Of a DNA stretch of 64,000 nucleotides, positions 43,359 to 54,381 are shown in pieces. Both the position numbers and the translations under genes were made by a program. Position 1 is the first letter of the stretch. Each line of letters starts with the position of its first letter. The notes below the pieces were generated by a model. The model did no database searches and was not told the DNA's origin. It worked only from the letters and a program-made list of their open reading frames with translations. Source of the stretch: Ramlibacter monticola (GTDB lineage: Bacteria > Pseudomonadota > Gammaproteobacteria > Burkholderiales > Burkholderiaceae_C); the NCBI RefSeq assembly GCF_016722785.1, contig NZ_JAEQNE010000002.1, positions 1,054,001-1,118,000 on the forward strand, in the 5' to 3' direction.

Positions 43359-44678
43359 TCAGCCACCGAGCGACGTCTTGAAGTTCGCCTTCTTCAGCAG
43401 CGATTCGTACTGCTGACTCATGAGGTAGTTCTGAACCTGCGCCATGAAGTCCATCGTCACGACCACGATGATCAGCAGCGAAGTCCCGCCGAAGTAGAAC
43501 GGCACGTTGTACTTCAGGATCAGGAACTCCGGCAGCAGGCACACGAACGTGATGTAGACCGCGCCGGCCAGCGTCAGGCGCGCCAGGATCTTGTCGATGT
43601 ACTTGGCCGTCTGCTCGCCCGGACGGATGCCCGGGACGAAGGCGCCGCTCTTCTTCAGGTTGTCCGCCGTCTCACGGCTGTTGAACACCAGCGCCGTGTA
43701 GAAGAAGCAGAAGAAGACGATCGCCGCGGCATAGAGCATGACATAGATCGGCTGCCCGGGGCTGAGCGTGCTCGCGATGTCCTTCAGCCACCGCATGCCA
43801 TCGCCGGTCGAGAACCAGCTGACGATGGTGGCCGGCAGCAGGATGATCGACGAGGCGAAGATCGGGGGGATCACGCCGGACATGTTGAGCTTCAGCGGCA
43901 GGTGCGACGACTGGCCGCCATACACCTTGTTGCCGACCTGGCGGCGCGCGTAGTTCACGAGGATCTTGCGCTGGCCGCGTTCGACGAACACGACGAACCA
44001 GGTCACCAGGATCACGATCGCCACGATGAAGATCGCCACGAGGGGACCCATCGCGCCGGTGCGCACCAGCTCCAGCAGTCCGCCGATCGCGTTGGGCAGG
44101 CCCGCGGCGATGCCGGCGAAGATCAGGATCGAGATGCCGTTGCCGAGGCCGCGCTCGGTGATCTGCTCGCCGAGCCACATCAGGAACATCGTGCCGGAGG
44201 TCAGGCTCACCACCGCGGTGACGCGGAAGCCGAAGCCAGGGTTCAGCACCAGGCCCGCCGAGCCTTCCAGCGCCATGGCGATGCCCAGCGACTGGAAGAT
44301 GGCCAGGCCCAGCGTCCCGTAGCGGGTGTACTGGGTGATCTTGCGTCGGCCGGCCTCGCCCTCCTTCTTCAGCTGCTCGAACTGCGGCAGGACGTACGTC
44401 AGCAGCTGCATGATGATCGAGGCCGAGATGTAGGGCATGATGCCCAGCGCGAACACCGTGAACCGGCTCAGAGCGCCACCCGAGAACATGTTGAACAGGC
44501 TCAGGATGCCGCCCTGCTGGCCCTTGAACAGCTGCGAGAGCTGGTCCGGGTTGATGCCAGGCACGGGGATGTGCGCGCCGACGCGGTAGACCACCAGGGC
44601 GAGCAGCAGGAAGACCAGCCGGCGACGCAGGTCGCCGAACTTGCCGGTCTTCGCGATCTGGGCTGCGTTGGTTGCCAC
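43359..44678 (-). CDS. secY: Protein translocase subunit SecY
   Basis: SecY is the central channel of the Sec translocon in the inner membrane. The 439-residue protein has ten hydrophobic helices, with the conserved [16 protein letters not shown] near the first helix, the plug region, and [20 protein letters not shown] in the second cytosolic loop. It lies between rplO and infA as in other betaproteobacterial spc operons, at the usual length. Confidence 0.98.
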   Translation of the reverse strand: MATNAAQIAKTGKFGDLRRRLVFLLLALVVYRVGAHIPVPGINPDQLSQLFKGQQGGILSLFNMFSGGALSRFTVFALGIMPYISASIIMQLLTYVLPQFEQLKKEGEAGRRKITQYTRYGTLGLAIFQSLGIAMALEGSAGLVLNPGFGFRVTAVVSLTSGTMFLMWLGEQITERGLGNGISILIFAGIAAGLPNAIGGLLELVRTGAMGPLVAIFIVAIVILVTWFVVFVERGQRKILVNYARRQVGNKVYGGQSSHLPLKLNMSGVIPPIFASSIILLPATIVSWFSTGDGMRWLKDIASTLSPGQPIYVMLYAAAIVFFCFFYTALVFNSRETADNLKKSGAFVPGIRPGEQTAKYIDKILARLTLAGAVYITFVCLLPEFLILKYNVPFYFGGTSLLIIVVVTMDFMAQVQNYLMSQQYESLLKKANFKTSLGG

Positions 44679-44704
44679 GGAAGCCTTTCTCAGTCAGCCA
44701 GTGC

Positions 44705-45136
44705 TCAGGCCAGGGAGCCGCCGGCCGCCTCGATGGCAGCCTTGGCACCCGCGGTCGCACCGATGCCCGTCAGCTTGACGGCCCTGGTCAGGTTGCCCGA
44801 CTTGATGACCTTGACGGTCTTCGCGTGCTGGGTCACCAGGCCGGCGGCCTTCAGGGACAGCAGATCGACTTCGGCCGCGCCCAGCGTCTCCAGCTGCGCC
44901 AGCGACACTTCGTCGTTGAACTTCAGGTTCAGCGACTTGAAGCCACGCTTCGGCAGGCGGCGCTGCAGCGGCATCTGGCCGCCTTCGAAACCGACCTTGT
45001 GGTAGCCGCCCGCGCGGGACTTCTGGCCCTTGTGGCCGCGACCGGCGGTCTTGCCCAGGCCGGAGCCGATGCCGCGGCCGACGCGACGACGCGCCTTCTT
45101 CGAGCCCTCAGCGGGCTTGATCGTGTTGAGTTCCAT
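44705..45136 (-). CDS. rplO: 50S ribosomal protein L15
   Basis: L15 is a late-assembly protein of the large subunit. The 143-residue sequence shows the glycine/arginine-rich N-terminal extension [20 protein letters not shown] followed by [13 protein letters not shown], which threads into 23S rRNA, and a globular C-terminal part. It starts one base after the rpmD stop. Confidence 0.98.
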   Translation of the reverse strand: MELNTIKPAEGSKKARRRVGRGIGSGLGKTAGRGHKGQKSRAGGYHKVGFEGGQMPLQRRLPKRGFKSLNLKFNDEVSLAQLETLGAAEVDLLSLKAAGLVTQHAKTVKVIKSGNLTRAVKLTGIGATAGAKAAIEAAGGSLA

Positions 45137-45137
45137 C

Positions 45138-45326
45138 TCAGAGCACCTTCACGAGGTAGTCGATCTTGTTGATCATCCCGCGCACGGCGGGCGTGTCCTC
45201 GAGTTCGCTGACGGAGTTCAGCTTGCGCAGGCCCAGGCCGCGCACGGTGGCACGGTGGTCCACCTTGGTGCCGATGGGGCTGCGCACCAGCTGCACCTTG
45301 ACCGTCTTCTTCTGTTCGTTCGCCAT
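45138..45326 (-). CDS. rpmD: 50S ribosomal protein L30
   Basis: L30 is a small (62-residue) large-subunit protein with the typical [20 protein letters not shown] and [20 protein letters not shown] segments. It lies between rpsE and rplO, the conserved position. L30 is absent from some bacteria but present here. Confidence 0.97.
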   Translation of the reverse strand: MANEQKKTVKVQLVRSPIGTKVDHRATVRGLGLRKLNSVSELEDTPAVRGMINKIDYLVKVL

Positions 45327-45338
45327 TTAATCGACTCC

Positions 45339-45860
45339 TCAGGCGGCGAAGATGTCTTCGACCGACTTGCCGCGCTTGGCCGCCACTTCCGCGGGGGTCG
45401 TGGCGTTCTTCAGCGCGTCGAAGGTGGCGCGGACCATGTTGTAGGGGTTCGTCGAACCGTGGCTCTTGGCCACGATGTCGGTGATGCCCATCACTTCGAA
45501 CACGGCGCGCATCGGGCCGCCGGCGATGATGCCGGTACCCTTGGGGGCCGGAGCCATCATCACGCGGGCGGCACCGTGGTGGCCGAACACGTTGTGATGG
45601 ATCGTGCCGTTCTTCAGCGTCACCTTGGTCATGTTGCGGCGGGCTTCTTCCATCGCCTTCTGCACGGCCGCGGGCACTTCCTTGGACTTGCCCTTGCCCA
45701 TGCCGACGCGGCCGTCGCCGTCGCCGACCACGGTGAGCGCGGCGAAGCCGAGGATCCGGCCGCCCTTCACCACCTTGGTCACGCGGTTCACCGCGATCAT
45801 CTTTTCCCGCAGGCCGTCTTCCGGACCGTCACCCTGGGTCTTCGCTTGAATCTTTGCCAT
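45339..45860 (-). CDS. rpsE: 30S ribosomal protein S5
   Basis: S5 is a small-subunit protein important for decoding fidelity and mRNA helicase activity at the entry tunnel. The 173-residue protein has the double-stranded-RNA-binding-like N-terminal domain with [20 protein letters not shown] (about residues 25-44) and [20 protein letters not shown], and a C-terminal S5 fold ([19 protein letters not shown]). Confidence 0.98.
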   Translation of the reverse strand: MAKIQAKTQGDGPEDGLREKMIAVNRVTKVVKGGRILGFAALTVVGDGDGRVGMGKGKSKEVPAAVQKAMEEARRNMTKVTLKNGTIHHNVFGHHGAARVMMAPAPKGTGIIAGGPMRAVFEVMGITDIVAKSHGSTNPYNMVRATFDALKNATTPAEVAAKRGKSVEDIFAA

Positions 45861-45877
45861 GTTGGTATCCGTGTCCG

Positions 45878-46243
45878 TTAGAACTGCAGGCCCGCTTCGC
45901 GGGCAGCTTCGGCCAGGGCCTTCACGCGGCCGTGGAACGCGAAGCCGGCGCGGTCGAAGGCGACGCGCTCGACACCGGCGGCCTTGGCCTTCTCGGCGAT
46001 GCGCTTGCCAACCTGCGCGGCGGCCGCCACCGTGGCGCCCTTGCCGGCGCCGCCGAGCGCGGAACGCACTTCGGCTTCGTTGGTGGAGGCCGTGGCCAGC
46101 ACCTTGGCGCCGTCGTCGGAGATCAGCTGCGCGTAGATGTGCAGGTTCGTGCGGTTGACCGTCAGGCGGGCCACGCCCTGCGTCGCAATCCGGATGCGGG
46201 TCTGGCGCGCGCGGCGCAGACGCTGCTCTTTCTTGTTCAACAT
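45878..46243 (-). CDS. rplR: 50S ribosomal protein L18
   Basis: L18 is a 5S rRNA-binding protein of the central protuberance. The 121-residue sequence has the basic N-terminus [20 protein letters not shown] and ends with the conserved [20 protein letters not shown] followed by GLQF. It lies between rplF and rpsE. Confidence 0.98.
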   Translation of the reverse strand: MLNKKEQRLRRARQTRIRIATQGVARLTVNRTNLHIYAQLISDDGAKVLATASTNEAEVRSALGGAGKGATVAAAAQVGKRIAEKAKAAGVERVAFDRAGFAFHGRVKALAEAAREAGLQF

Positions 46244-46255
46244 TTCAGTGGCTCC

Positions 46256-46789
46256 TTACTTCTTCTTCGTTTCCTTGATCACGACCTTTTCGTCCGCGTA
46301 GCGGATGCCCTTGCCCTTGTAGGGCTCGGGCGGACGAACGGCACGGATCTCGGCGGCGAGCTGGCCCACGCGCTGGCGGTCGGCACCCTTGATGACGATT
46401 TCCGTCGGGGTGGCGGTGGCCACGGTGATGCCGGCGGGCATCTCGATGTTCACGGGGTGCGAGTAGCCGACCTGCAGGTTCAGCTTGTTGCCCTGCGCGG
46501 CGGCGCGGTAGCCCACGCCCACCAGCGTCAGCTTCTTCTCGAAGCCCTTGGTGACGCCCAGGACCATGTTGTTCACCAGCTGGCGCATGGTGCCGCTCAT
46601 GGCGTTGGCTTCACGCGATTCGTCGACGGGGGCGAACGTCAGCTTGCCGCCCTCGTTGTTCACCTTGACCAGGTTGTTGGTGGCGAGCTGCAGCGTGCCG
46701 CCCGTACCCTTGACGCTGATCTGGTCTTCCTTGATGGCCACGTCGACGCCCTGGGGGACGGCGACCGGCATTTTTCCGACTCGGGACAT
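46256..46789 (-). CDS. rplF: 50S ribosomal protein L6
   Basis: L6 is a large-subunit protein near the factor-binding site, made of two similar domains. The 177-residue sequence opens [20 protein letters not shown] and contains the C-terminal signature [20 protein letters not shown] followed by a lysine-rich end. It is in the normal spc position. Confidence 0.98.
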   Translation of the reverse strand: MSRVGKMPVAVPQGVDVAIKEDQISVKGTGGTLQLATNNLVKVNNEGGKLTFAPVDESREANAMSGTMRQLVNNMVLGVTKGFEKKLTLVGVGYRAAAQGNKLNLQVGYSHPVNIEMPAGITVATATPTEIVIKGADRQRVGQLAAEIRAVRPPEPYKGKGIRYADEKVVIKETKKK

Positions 46790-46804
46790 GTTCCTATCCT
46801 TCGC

Positions 46805-47200
46805 TTAGGCGACGTAGCACAGCACTTCGCCACCGACACCGGTAGCGCGCGCCTTGCGGTCGGTCATCACGCCCTTGGGCGTGGTCACGATGGCGACGCC
46901 CAGGCCGTTCATGACCTGCGGGATCGCGTCGCGGCCCTTGTACACGCGCAGGCCGGGACGGCTCACGCGCTCGATGCGCTCGATCACGGGACGGCCGGCG
47001 TAGTACTTGAGGGCGATCTCGAGCTCGCTCTTGTTGCCCTCGGTCTTCACCTGGAAGCCGTCGATGTAACCCTCGTCCTTCAGCACCTGGGCGATGGCCA
47101 CCTTCACCTTGGAAGAGGGCACCGACACCGTGGCCTTGGAGACCATCTGCGCGTTGCGGATGCGCGTCAGCAGGTCGGAGATGGGATCACTCATGCTCAT
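46805..47200 (-). CDS. rpsH: 30S ribosomal protein S8
   Basis: S8 binds the central domain of 16S rRNA and in E. coli represses the spc operon by binding the rplE region. The 131-residue sequence has [20 protein letters not shown] at the start and [20 protein letters not shown] at the end. The ATG at 47200 is favoured over the one two codons later because GGAGAG is at better spacing. Confidence 0.98.
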   Translation of the reverse strand: MSMSDPISDLLTRIRNAQMVSKATVSVPSSKVKVAIAQVLKDEGYIDGFQVKTEGNKSELEIALKYYAGRPVIERIERVSRPGLRVYKGRDAIPQVMNGLGVAIVTTPKGVMTDRKARATGVGGEVLCYVA

Positions 47201-47219
47201 ATCTGTCTCTCCTGCCTGC

Positions 47220-47525
47220 TTACCAGCTGGCCTTGATCACGCCCGGGATGTCGCCGGTGAAGGCCATCTCGCGGATCTTGTGGCGCGTGATGCCGAACTG
47301 GCGGAACGTGCCGCGGGCGCGGCCGGTCAGTTCGCAGCGATTGCGCTGGCGGGTGGGGTTCGCGTTGCGCGGCAGCTTCTGCAGCGCCAGGCGGGCGGTC
47401 ATGCGCTCGTCGTCGCTCTTCTTCGCGTCGTTGGCGATGGACTTCAGTTCTTCGTACTTCTTCGCGTACTGGGCGACCAGCTTGTCACGCTTCAGTTCAC
47501 GCTGGATCAAAGCAGTTTTTGCCAC
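47220..47525 (-). CDS. rpsN: 30S ribosomal protein S14 (zinc-free form)
   Basis: S14 is a head protein of the small subunit. The 101-residue length and the presence of a single cysteine ([19 protein letters not shown]) show the longer, zinc-independent form usual in proteobacteria, rather than the short CXXC...CXXC form. It lies between rplE and rpsH. Confidence 0.98.
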   Translation of the reverse strand: MAKTALIQRELKRDKLVAQYAKKYEELKSIANDAKKSDDERMTARLALQKLPRNANPTRQRNRCELTGRARGTFRQFGITRHKIREMAFTGDIPGVIKASW

Positions 47526-47535
47526 AGTGCACCTA

Positions 47536-48078
47536 TCAGGACTTGAACGGGAAACGGAAACCGGCCAGCAGCGCCTTGCACTCTTCGTCGGTCTTCGCCG
47601 TGGTGGTGATCGAGATGTTCAGGCCGCGGATGGCGTCGACCTTGTCGTACTCGATTTCCGGGAAAATGATCTGTTCCTTGACGCCGATGTTGTAGTTGCC
47701 GCGGCCGTCGAAGGCACGCGACGACACGCCACGGAAGTCGCGCACGCGCGGCAGGGCCACGGTGACGAAGCGGTCGAGGAATTCGTACATGCGCTGGCCG
47801 CGCAGCGTCACCATCGTGCCGATGGCCTGGCCTTCGCGGATCTTGAAGCCGGCGATGGCCTTCTTGGCCTTCGTCACCACGGGCTTCTGGCCGGCGATCT
47901 TGGTCAGGTCGCCGACGGCGTGTTCCATGACCTTCTTGTCGGCGACGGCCTCGCTCACGCCCATGTTCAGCGTGATCTTGGTGATGCGCGGCACCTGCAT
48001 CGGCGACTTGTAGCCGAACTTCTCGGTCAGCTCCTTGGCGACCTTGGTGCGATAGTGATCTTGCAGACGTGCGGTCAT
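47536..48078 (-). CDS. rplE: 50S ribosomal protein L5
   Basis: L5 is a 5S rRNA-binding protein of the central protuberance that contacts the P-site tRNA. The 180-residue sequence includes [20 protein letters not shown] (about residues 29-48) and [20 protein letters not shown] (about 123-142). It follows rplX with a 2-base gap, so translation is probably coupled. Confidence 0.98.
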   Translation of the reverse strand: MTARLQDHYRTKVAKELTEKFGYKSPMQVPRITKITLNMGVSEAVADKKVMEHAVGDLTKIAGQKPVVTKAKKAIAGFKIREGQAIGTMVTLRGQRMYEFLDRFVTVALPRVRDFRGVSSRAFDGRGNYNIGVKEQIIFPEIEYDKVDAIRGLNISITTTAKTDEECKALLAGFRFPFKS

Positions 48079-48080
48079 GT

Positions 48081-48398
48081 TCAGGCCACCTTGATTTCTT
48101 CGCCGGACGACTTGAAGACGCGCTTGCGCGTGTCGCCGTCGACCTTGATGCCGACGCGGTCGGCCTTGCCGGTCGAGGGGTTGTAGATCGCCACGTTGGA
48201 CTGGTGGATCGGCATGGCCTTCTCCACGATGCCGCCGGTGGTGCCCTTCAGCGGGTTCGGCTTGGTGTGCTTCTTCACCAGGTTGATGCCTTCGACGACC
48301 ACGTGATCGTCGTCCTTGCGCAGCACCACGGTGCCGCGCTTGCCCTTGTCGCGGCCAGCCAGCACGATGACCTGGTCACCCTTGCGGATCTTGTTCAT
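48081..48398 (-). CDS. rplX: 50S ribosomal protein L24
   Basis: L24 is an assembly initiator of the large subunit with a KOW motif. The 105-residue protein opens [20 protein letters not shown] and continues with the KOW glycine and [20 protein letters not shown]. It lies 9 bp after rplN and 2 bp before rplE. Confidence 0.98.
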   Translation of the reverse strand: MNKIRKGDQVIVLAGRDKGKRGTVVLRKDDDHVVVEGINLVKKHTKPNPLKGTTGGIVEKAMPIHQSNVAIYNPSTGKADRVGIKVDGDTRKRVFKSSGEEIKVA

Positions 48399-48407
48399 GG
48401 CGGTTCC

Positions 48408-48776
48408 TTAGAGGACTTCGGGGGCCAGGGACACGATCTTCATGAACTTCTCGGTACGCAGTTCGCGCGTGACCGGGCCGAAGATGCGGGTGCCGATGGG
48501 CTCCAGCTTGTTGTTGAGCAGCACGGCGGCATTGCCGTCGAACTTGATGAGGGAGCCATCGCCACGGCGGATGCCCTTGGCGGTGCGGACCACCACGGCG
48601 CTGTAGACCTCGCCCTTCTTGACGCGGCCGCGCGGCGCGGCTTCCTTGATGCTCACCTTGATGATGTCGCCGACGCTCGCGTAGCGACGCTTGGAGCCGC
48701 CCAGCACCTTGATGCAAAGAACGGACTTCGCGCCGGTGTTGTCGGCGACTTCGAGCCGAGATTCAGTCTGGATCAT
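48408..48776 (-). CDS. rplN: 50S ribosomal protein L14
   Basis: L14 is a large-subunit interface protein and first gene of the spc cluster here. The ATG at 48776 gives the conserved start [20 protein letters not shown] and a 122-residue protein; a 16-residue upstream extension of the frame is not supported. It is preceded by a leader of about 175 bases and a strong promoter rather than by rpsQ, so the S10 operon is not joined to it. Confidence 0.98.
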   Translation of the reverse strand: MIQTESRLEVADNTGAKSVLCIKVLGGSKRRYASVGDIIKVSIKEAAPRGRVKKGEVYSAVVVRTAKGIRRGDGSLIKFDGNAAVLLNNKLEPIGTRIFGPVTRELRTEKFMKIVSLAPEVL

Positions 48777-48957
48777 TTCGTTTGTTCCCAACTTGACCCG
48801 AACACTCCCTGCGGGACGATCCAACAGGGCATCGGGACAGTCTTGGGCCCGCCGTCACCTCAGGACCCGCAGGCCCGTCAGTTCCGAGTGGGCGACGCCG
48901 CCCCAAGGAGCGACATGGAAAAAGCCAACTCACCCCCCAAAAGGAGGCGAGCCCGCG

Positions 48958-48985
48958 ATTATGACCGATGACCAGGATTTGTCAA
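48958..48985 (-). promoter_or_regulatory. Sigma70-like promoter of the spc-alpha ribosomal cluster
   Basis: On the minus strand TTGACA (48985-48980) is followed after 16 bases by CATAAT (48963-48958). The predicted start near 48951 leaves an untranslated leader of about 175 bases before rplN (48777-48950). Early in that leader a GC-rich imperfect hairpin (CTCGCCTCC/GGGGGGTGAG) is followed by TTGGCTTTTT, which could attenuate transcription. The promoter begins just past the glpD stop codon. Confidence 0.75.
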
Positions 48986-48992
48986 CAGGGTC

Positions 48993-50593
48993 CTACACGC
49001 CGGCGCACTGCATATAAGAAGCAGCGAGCTCCCGGAAGGCGGCGACCTGGGGGTCCAGGCCGGTTTCCTCCCGCAGCAGCGCGCCCACCTCGGGCGCCAA
49101 GTCCCCCGCCATGCGGGCATCAAGGAACAGCAACCGGAACCGCCGGGCCAGCACGTCCTCCACCGTCCGCGCATATTCATGGCGGGCGGCGAAGCGGACC
49201 ATGGCCGCCGTCAGGCCGCCACCCAGGTCGCGCCGGTCCCCGGGCAGGGATGCGACCTGGTCGGCTTCGGTGCCATACAGATGGGGACCCGGCGGCGCAC
49301 TCAAGGGTGTGGCGGCCTCGCGACGGTGCGGCGCTCCGACGAGCGGCAAGCTGGCGGTCACGCCCGAGGCGCCGCGCGGCAGCAGGTGCGCCTCGTAACA
49401 GCGTTCCAGCACGTCCTCCGCCATGGCCCGGTAGGTCGTCCATTTCCCGCCGGTGACGGTCACGAGTCCGGACCGGCTGACCAGCACCGTGTGCTCGCGA
49501 CTCAGCGACTTGGTCGGCTCATCGCCGTTGCGGACCGGCCTGACCAGCGGTCGCAGCCCCACCCAGGCGCTGCGGATGTCCCCTTGGCCCGGGGCCCGGA
49601 CCAGATAGCGCGCCGATTCGCCCAGGATGAATTCCAGCTCCTGCCGGAACGGCCGGGGTTCACGCGGCAGGTCGTCGCGCGGGGTGTCGGTCGTGCCCAG
49701 GATGAGCTTGCCCAGCCAGGGCACCGCGAACAGCACCCGGCCGTCGGCGGTCTTCGGCACCATCAGGGCGTGCTGGCCGGGCAGGAACGCGCGGTCGACC
49801 ACCACGTGCACGCCCTGGCTGGGGGCCACCATGCCCTGGACGGTGCGGCCGATGGCCTTGCCGTCCTGCTGGCGCAGCGTGTCGACCCACACCCCGGTGG
49901 CGTTGACGACGCATCGGGCGCGCACCGTGAACTCCCGCCCGCTCTCCGCATCCCGCGCGCTCAATCCGGCCACGCGCCCCCCTTCGTGCAGCAGCTGCGT
50001 AACCTCGCAGTAGTTGACGACCAGGGCCCCCTGGGCCGCCGCGGTGCGGGCGAGCGCCAGGGCCAGCCGCGCGTCGTCGAACTGGCCGTCCCAGTAGCGG
50101 ATCCCGCCCTTGAGGCCCTCGGGCCGGGCGGTGGGGAGCGCCGCCAGCGTCTTGCCGCGCCCCAGGAACTCGGTGCGCCCGAGGCCGGCGATGCCCGCCA
50201 GCGCGTCGTACATGACCAGCCCCGCGCCGTAGTACGGCAGCTCCCACAGCTTGTAGGCGGGCAGCACGAAGGGCAGCGGCTGCGCCAGGTGCGGCGCGTT
50301 GCGCAGCAGCGTGGTGCGTTCGTGCAGGGCCTCGCGCACCAGGCCGATGTCGCCTTGCGCGAGGTAGCGCACGCCGCCGTGTACCAGCTTGGTCGCGCGC
50401 GAGGAGGTGCCCTTGGCGAAGTCGTGCGACTCCAGCAGCACCACGTCGAGCCCGCGCGAGGCGGCGTCCAGTGCCACGCCCAGGCCGGTGGCGCCGCCGC
50501 CCACCACCGCAAGGTCCCAGGTCCCGCCCCGGGCCAGGCGCTCCAGCAGGTCTTCGCGTCGGGTCGGGGCCGCGGGCGCCGCCACGCCTTCCG

Positions 50594-50597
<4 letters not shown>
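48993..50597 (-). CDS. glpD: Aerobic glycerol-3-phosphate dehydrogenase
   Basis: This membrane-associated FAD enzyme oxidises sn-glycerol 3-phosphate to dihydroxyacetone phosphate and passes electrons to ubiquinone. The 534-residue protein has the FAD motif [20 protein letters not shown] (about residues 28-47), the family signature [20 protein letters not shown] (about 66-85) and [20 protein letters not shown] near the C-terminal part. The start is a GTG whose last two bases overlap the glpK stop (GTGA), so the two enzymes are coupled and feed glycerol into glycolysis. Confidence 0.95.
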
Positions 50598-52093
<1,496 letters not shown>

Positions 52094-52126
52094 GGGCCGG
52101 CAGCGTAACCCAAGGCCGTGGGACCG

Positions 52127-52397
52127 GGGGTCTGCGCGGCAGAGAAACGGGCCTGCGTTGGGTCTGCAAGGGGCGGGATGCTAGGCGCCGGAGCGGGTCA
52201 AGCCTGGCTGGCTTGACCCGCTCCGGCAACGACGCAGACGGCCCCTTGCAGGCCCAACCCTCCGGGCCGGGGTCTGGGGGCCCGCCATGCGTCGTTGCAT
52301 ACTCCTTGCGTACATAAAGTACGCGGCGATCGTATGCGCCTAGCCTGCCGGGCCCCCAGACCCCGGCGCAGGCCCGTTTCTCTGCCGCACAGACCCC
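52127..52397. repeat. Nested and competing inverted repeats, about 270 bp
   Basis: The 318-bp gap between the divergent glpK and esterase-like genes is almost wholly palindromic. Outer arms 52127-52157 and 52367-52397 are 31 bp with one mismatch. Inside are 17-bp arms (52158-52174/52241-52257, one mismatch), a perfect 18-bp stem with a five-base loop (52187-52204/52210-52227, GCCGGAGCGGGTCAAGCC), 21-bp arms (52266-52286/52347-52367, one mismatch), GCATAC/GTATGC (52297-52302/52332-52337) and GCGTAC-ATAAA-GTACGC (52308-52324). A further pair, GCAACGACGCA (52226-52236) with its complement at 52288-52298, would compete with these. No coding sequence is seen. Confidence 0.92.
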
Positions 52398-52411
52398 TGG
52401 ACTCGCCCGCC

Positions 52412-53563
52412 ATGCCGTTGCCTTCCGTTCCCACCCTGTCGCGCCGCACGCTGCTGCGCGGCGCCGCCGCGGCCTGCGCGCTCGCCGCCACCGGCTGCGC
52501 CACGCGTGCGCCCTCCCCGCCGCCGCAGGGCCTGTCGCAATTGCGACTGCTCGGAGAGAAGATCCTGCCGCACGGACTGCAGGTGGCGGGCACCACCGTC
52601 GGCGGCCTCTCGGGCATCGACCACGACCCGGCGACCGGCCTGTGGGTCGCCATGTGCGACGACCGTTCCGAGTTGCAGCCCGCGCGCTTCTACACCCTGC
52701 GCGTCGACCTGCGCCCGGCCGGCCTCGACGTGGAAGTGCTGGACGCGATCACGCTGCGCCAGGCCACCGGCACGCCCTTCCCCAAGCGCCAGCTCGGAGG
52801 CGAGGTGGTCGACCCCGAATCGATCCGCCTGCTGCCCGGGCGCCGCGGCATCCTGTGGACCAGCGAGGGCGACTATCCCGCCAACCAGTCGCCGACCCTG
52901 CGCGAGTCGCGTCTCGACGGCAGCCTGGTGCGCAACTTCGAAGTGCCCGCCATGCTGCAGTTCGGGCGCCCCGGCAGCGGCCCGCGCGCCAACCTCACCT
53001 TCGAAGGTCTCGCGCTGTCGCCCGACGCGCGCACGGCCTGGGTCGGCATGGAGGCGGCGCTGCACCAGGACGGCCCCGAGCCCGCGGTCGGCCGCCCGGG
53101 CGGGCCCTGCCGCTTCACCGCCTTCGACGTGGCGAGCGGCCGCGCCGTGCGCCAGGTCGCCTACATCCCCGACCCGATCCCGCAGGCGCCCGCGCTGCCA
53201 GGCGGGGGGGACAACGGCGTGAGCGAGATCCTGATGATCGACGCCGACCGCATGCTGGTGCTGGAGCGCGCCTACATGGCGGGCGTCGGCATGTCGCTGC
53301 GCATCTACGAGATCGACACGCGGGAGGGCAGCGACACGCTGGCGATGCCGCGGCTGCAGGAAGGCGCCTACCGCGCCTGCGGCAAGCGCTTCGTCGCCGA
53401 CCTGTCCCAGCTCGGCCTCTCCCGCCTCGACAACACCGAAGGCATGTGCTGGGGCCCGCGCCTGCCCGGCGGGCGGCGCTCGCTGGTGGTGGTGAGCGAC
53501 GACAATTTCAGCTCCAAGCAGGTCACGCAATTCGCGGCCTTCGAATACCTGGGACAGGAATGA
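52412..53563 (+). CDS. Tat-exported lipoprotein with esterase-like phytase domain
   Basis: This 383-residue secreted protein starts with a twin-arginine lipoprotein signal (SRRTLLRGAAAACALAATGC, the last residue being the lipidated Cys). The remainder is the esterase-like phytase domain, a beta-propeller-type fold of uncertain activity: VGGLSGIDHDPATGLWVAMC, GGEVVDPESIRLLPGRRGIL, FEGLALSPDARTAWVGMEAA and GVSEILMIDADRMLVLERAY mark the repeated blades. The start at 52412 is chosen because the signal begins there. It overlaps the start of proC by a few bases, so the two are likely cotranscribed. Substrate is unknown; phosphoesters are a guess from the family. Confidence 0.85.
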   Translation: MPLPSVPTLSRRTLLRGAAAACALAATGCATRAPSPPPQGLSQLRLLGEKILPHGLQVAGTTVGGLSGIDHDPATGLWVAMCDDRSELQPARFYTLRVDLRPAGLDVEVLDAITLRQATGTPFPKRQLGGEVVDPESIRLLPGRRGILWTSEGDYPANQSPTLRESRLDGSLVRNFEVPAMLQFGRPGSGPRANLTFEGLALSPDARTAWVGMEAALHQDGPEPAVGRPGGPCRFTAFDVASGRAVRQVAYIPDPIPQAPALPGGGDNGVSEILMIDADRMLVLERAYMAGVGMSLRIYEIDTREGSDTLAMPRLQEGAYRACGKRFVADLSQLGLSRLDNTEGMCWGPRLPGGRRSLVVVSDDNFSSKQVTQFAAFEYLGQE

Positions 53564-54378
53564 TGGACACCTCGCGCATCGCATTCGTCGGCGGCGGCAA
53601 CATGGCCAGCGCCATCATCGGCGGGTTGATCCGCCAGGGCCTGCCGCCGGCCCAGGTCGCCGTCGTCGAACCGTTCGCGGACGCGCGCGAGCGGCTGCGC
53701 CAGCAGTTCGGCGTCGAGGCCGAAGAACAGGCCGGCGCCGCGCTCGCGTCCTGCGGACTGGTCGTCTGGGCCGTGAAGCCGCAGACCTTCCGGGACGCCG
53801 CGGCCCAGGCCCGCGCGCACGTGCAGCAGGCCCTGCACCTGAGCGTGGCGGCCGGCATCCGCTCCGACAGCATCGCCGCCTGGCTGGGCACGGACCGCAT
53901 CGTGCGCTCCATGCCCAACACGCCGGCGCTGGTCGGCAAGGGCATGACGGCGCTGTTCGCGCGCGCCGGCGTGACGGCGCAGGAGAAGGCGCGGGTCGAG
54001 CAGGTGATCACGACCACCGGCGAATTCCTGTGGGTGGATGCCGAGAAGCAGCTCGATGCGGTCACCGCGCTGTCGGGGTCCGGCCCGGCCTACGTCTTCT
54101 ATTTCCTCGAGGCGATGACGCAGGCCGGGGCGGAGATGGGCCTGGATGCGGACCAGGCGCGGCGGCTGGCGGTGGGCACCTTCGCGGGCGCCTCGGAGCT
54201 GGCGCGCGCGTCGGAGGAGCCGCTGCAGGTGCTGCGCGAGCGGGTCACGTCCAAGGGCGGCACCACGCATGCGGCGCTCACCTCGATGGAGCAGGACGGG
54301 GTGAAGGCCGAATTCGTCCAGGCGCTGCACGCCGCCTGCAGGCGGGCCGCGGAACTGGGCGACGAATTCGGGAAGTGA
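53563..54378 (+). CDS. proC: Pyrroline-5-carboxylate reductase
   Basis: This enzyme catalyses the last step of proline synthesis, the NAD(P)H-dependent reduction of pyrroline-5-carboxylate. The 271-residue protein has the Rossmann motif IAFVGGGNMASAIIGGLI (about residues 6-23) and the ProC signature VTALSGSGPAYVFYFLEAMT (about 164-183). Two ATG codons in tandem (53560 and 53563) are possible starts; GGGA is better spaced for the second. It overlaps the upstream esterase-like gene and ends 3 bases from the convergent ubiA gene. Confidence 0.95.
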   Translation: MDTSRIAFVGGGNMASAIIGGLIRQGLPPAQVAVVEPFADARERLRQQFGVEAEEQAGAALASCGLVVWAVKPQTFRDAAAQARAHVQQALHLSVAAGIRSDSIAAWLGTDRIVRSMPNTPALVGKGMTALFARAGVTAQEKARVEQVITTTGEFLWVDAEKQLDAVTALSGSGPAYVFYFLEAMTQAGAEMGLDADQARRLAVGTFAGASELARASEEPLQVLRERVTSKGGTTHAALTSMEQDGVKAEFVQALHAACRRAAELGDEFGK

Positions 54379-54381
54379 AAC

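Noticed and set aside
48860-48925. A 12-residue leader peptide (MSLLGAASPTRN) in the rplN leader
   Set aside because: It has no ribosome site, no run of regulatory codons and no evidence of conservation visible here.
52127-52397. Insertion sequence or integron site
   Set aside because: There is no transposase or integrase frame, and target-site duplications could not be recognised by eye.
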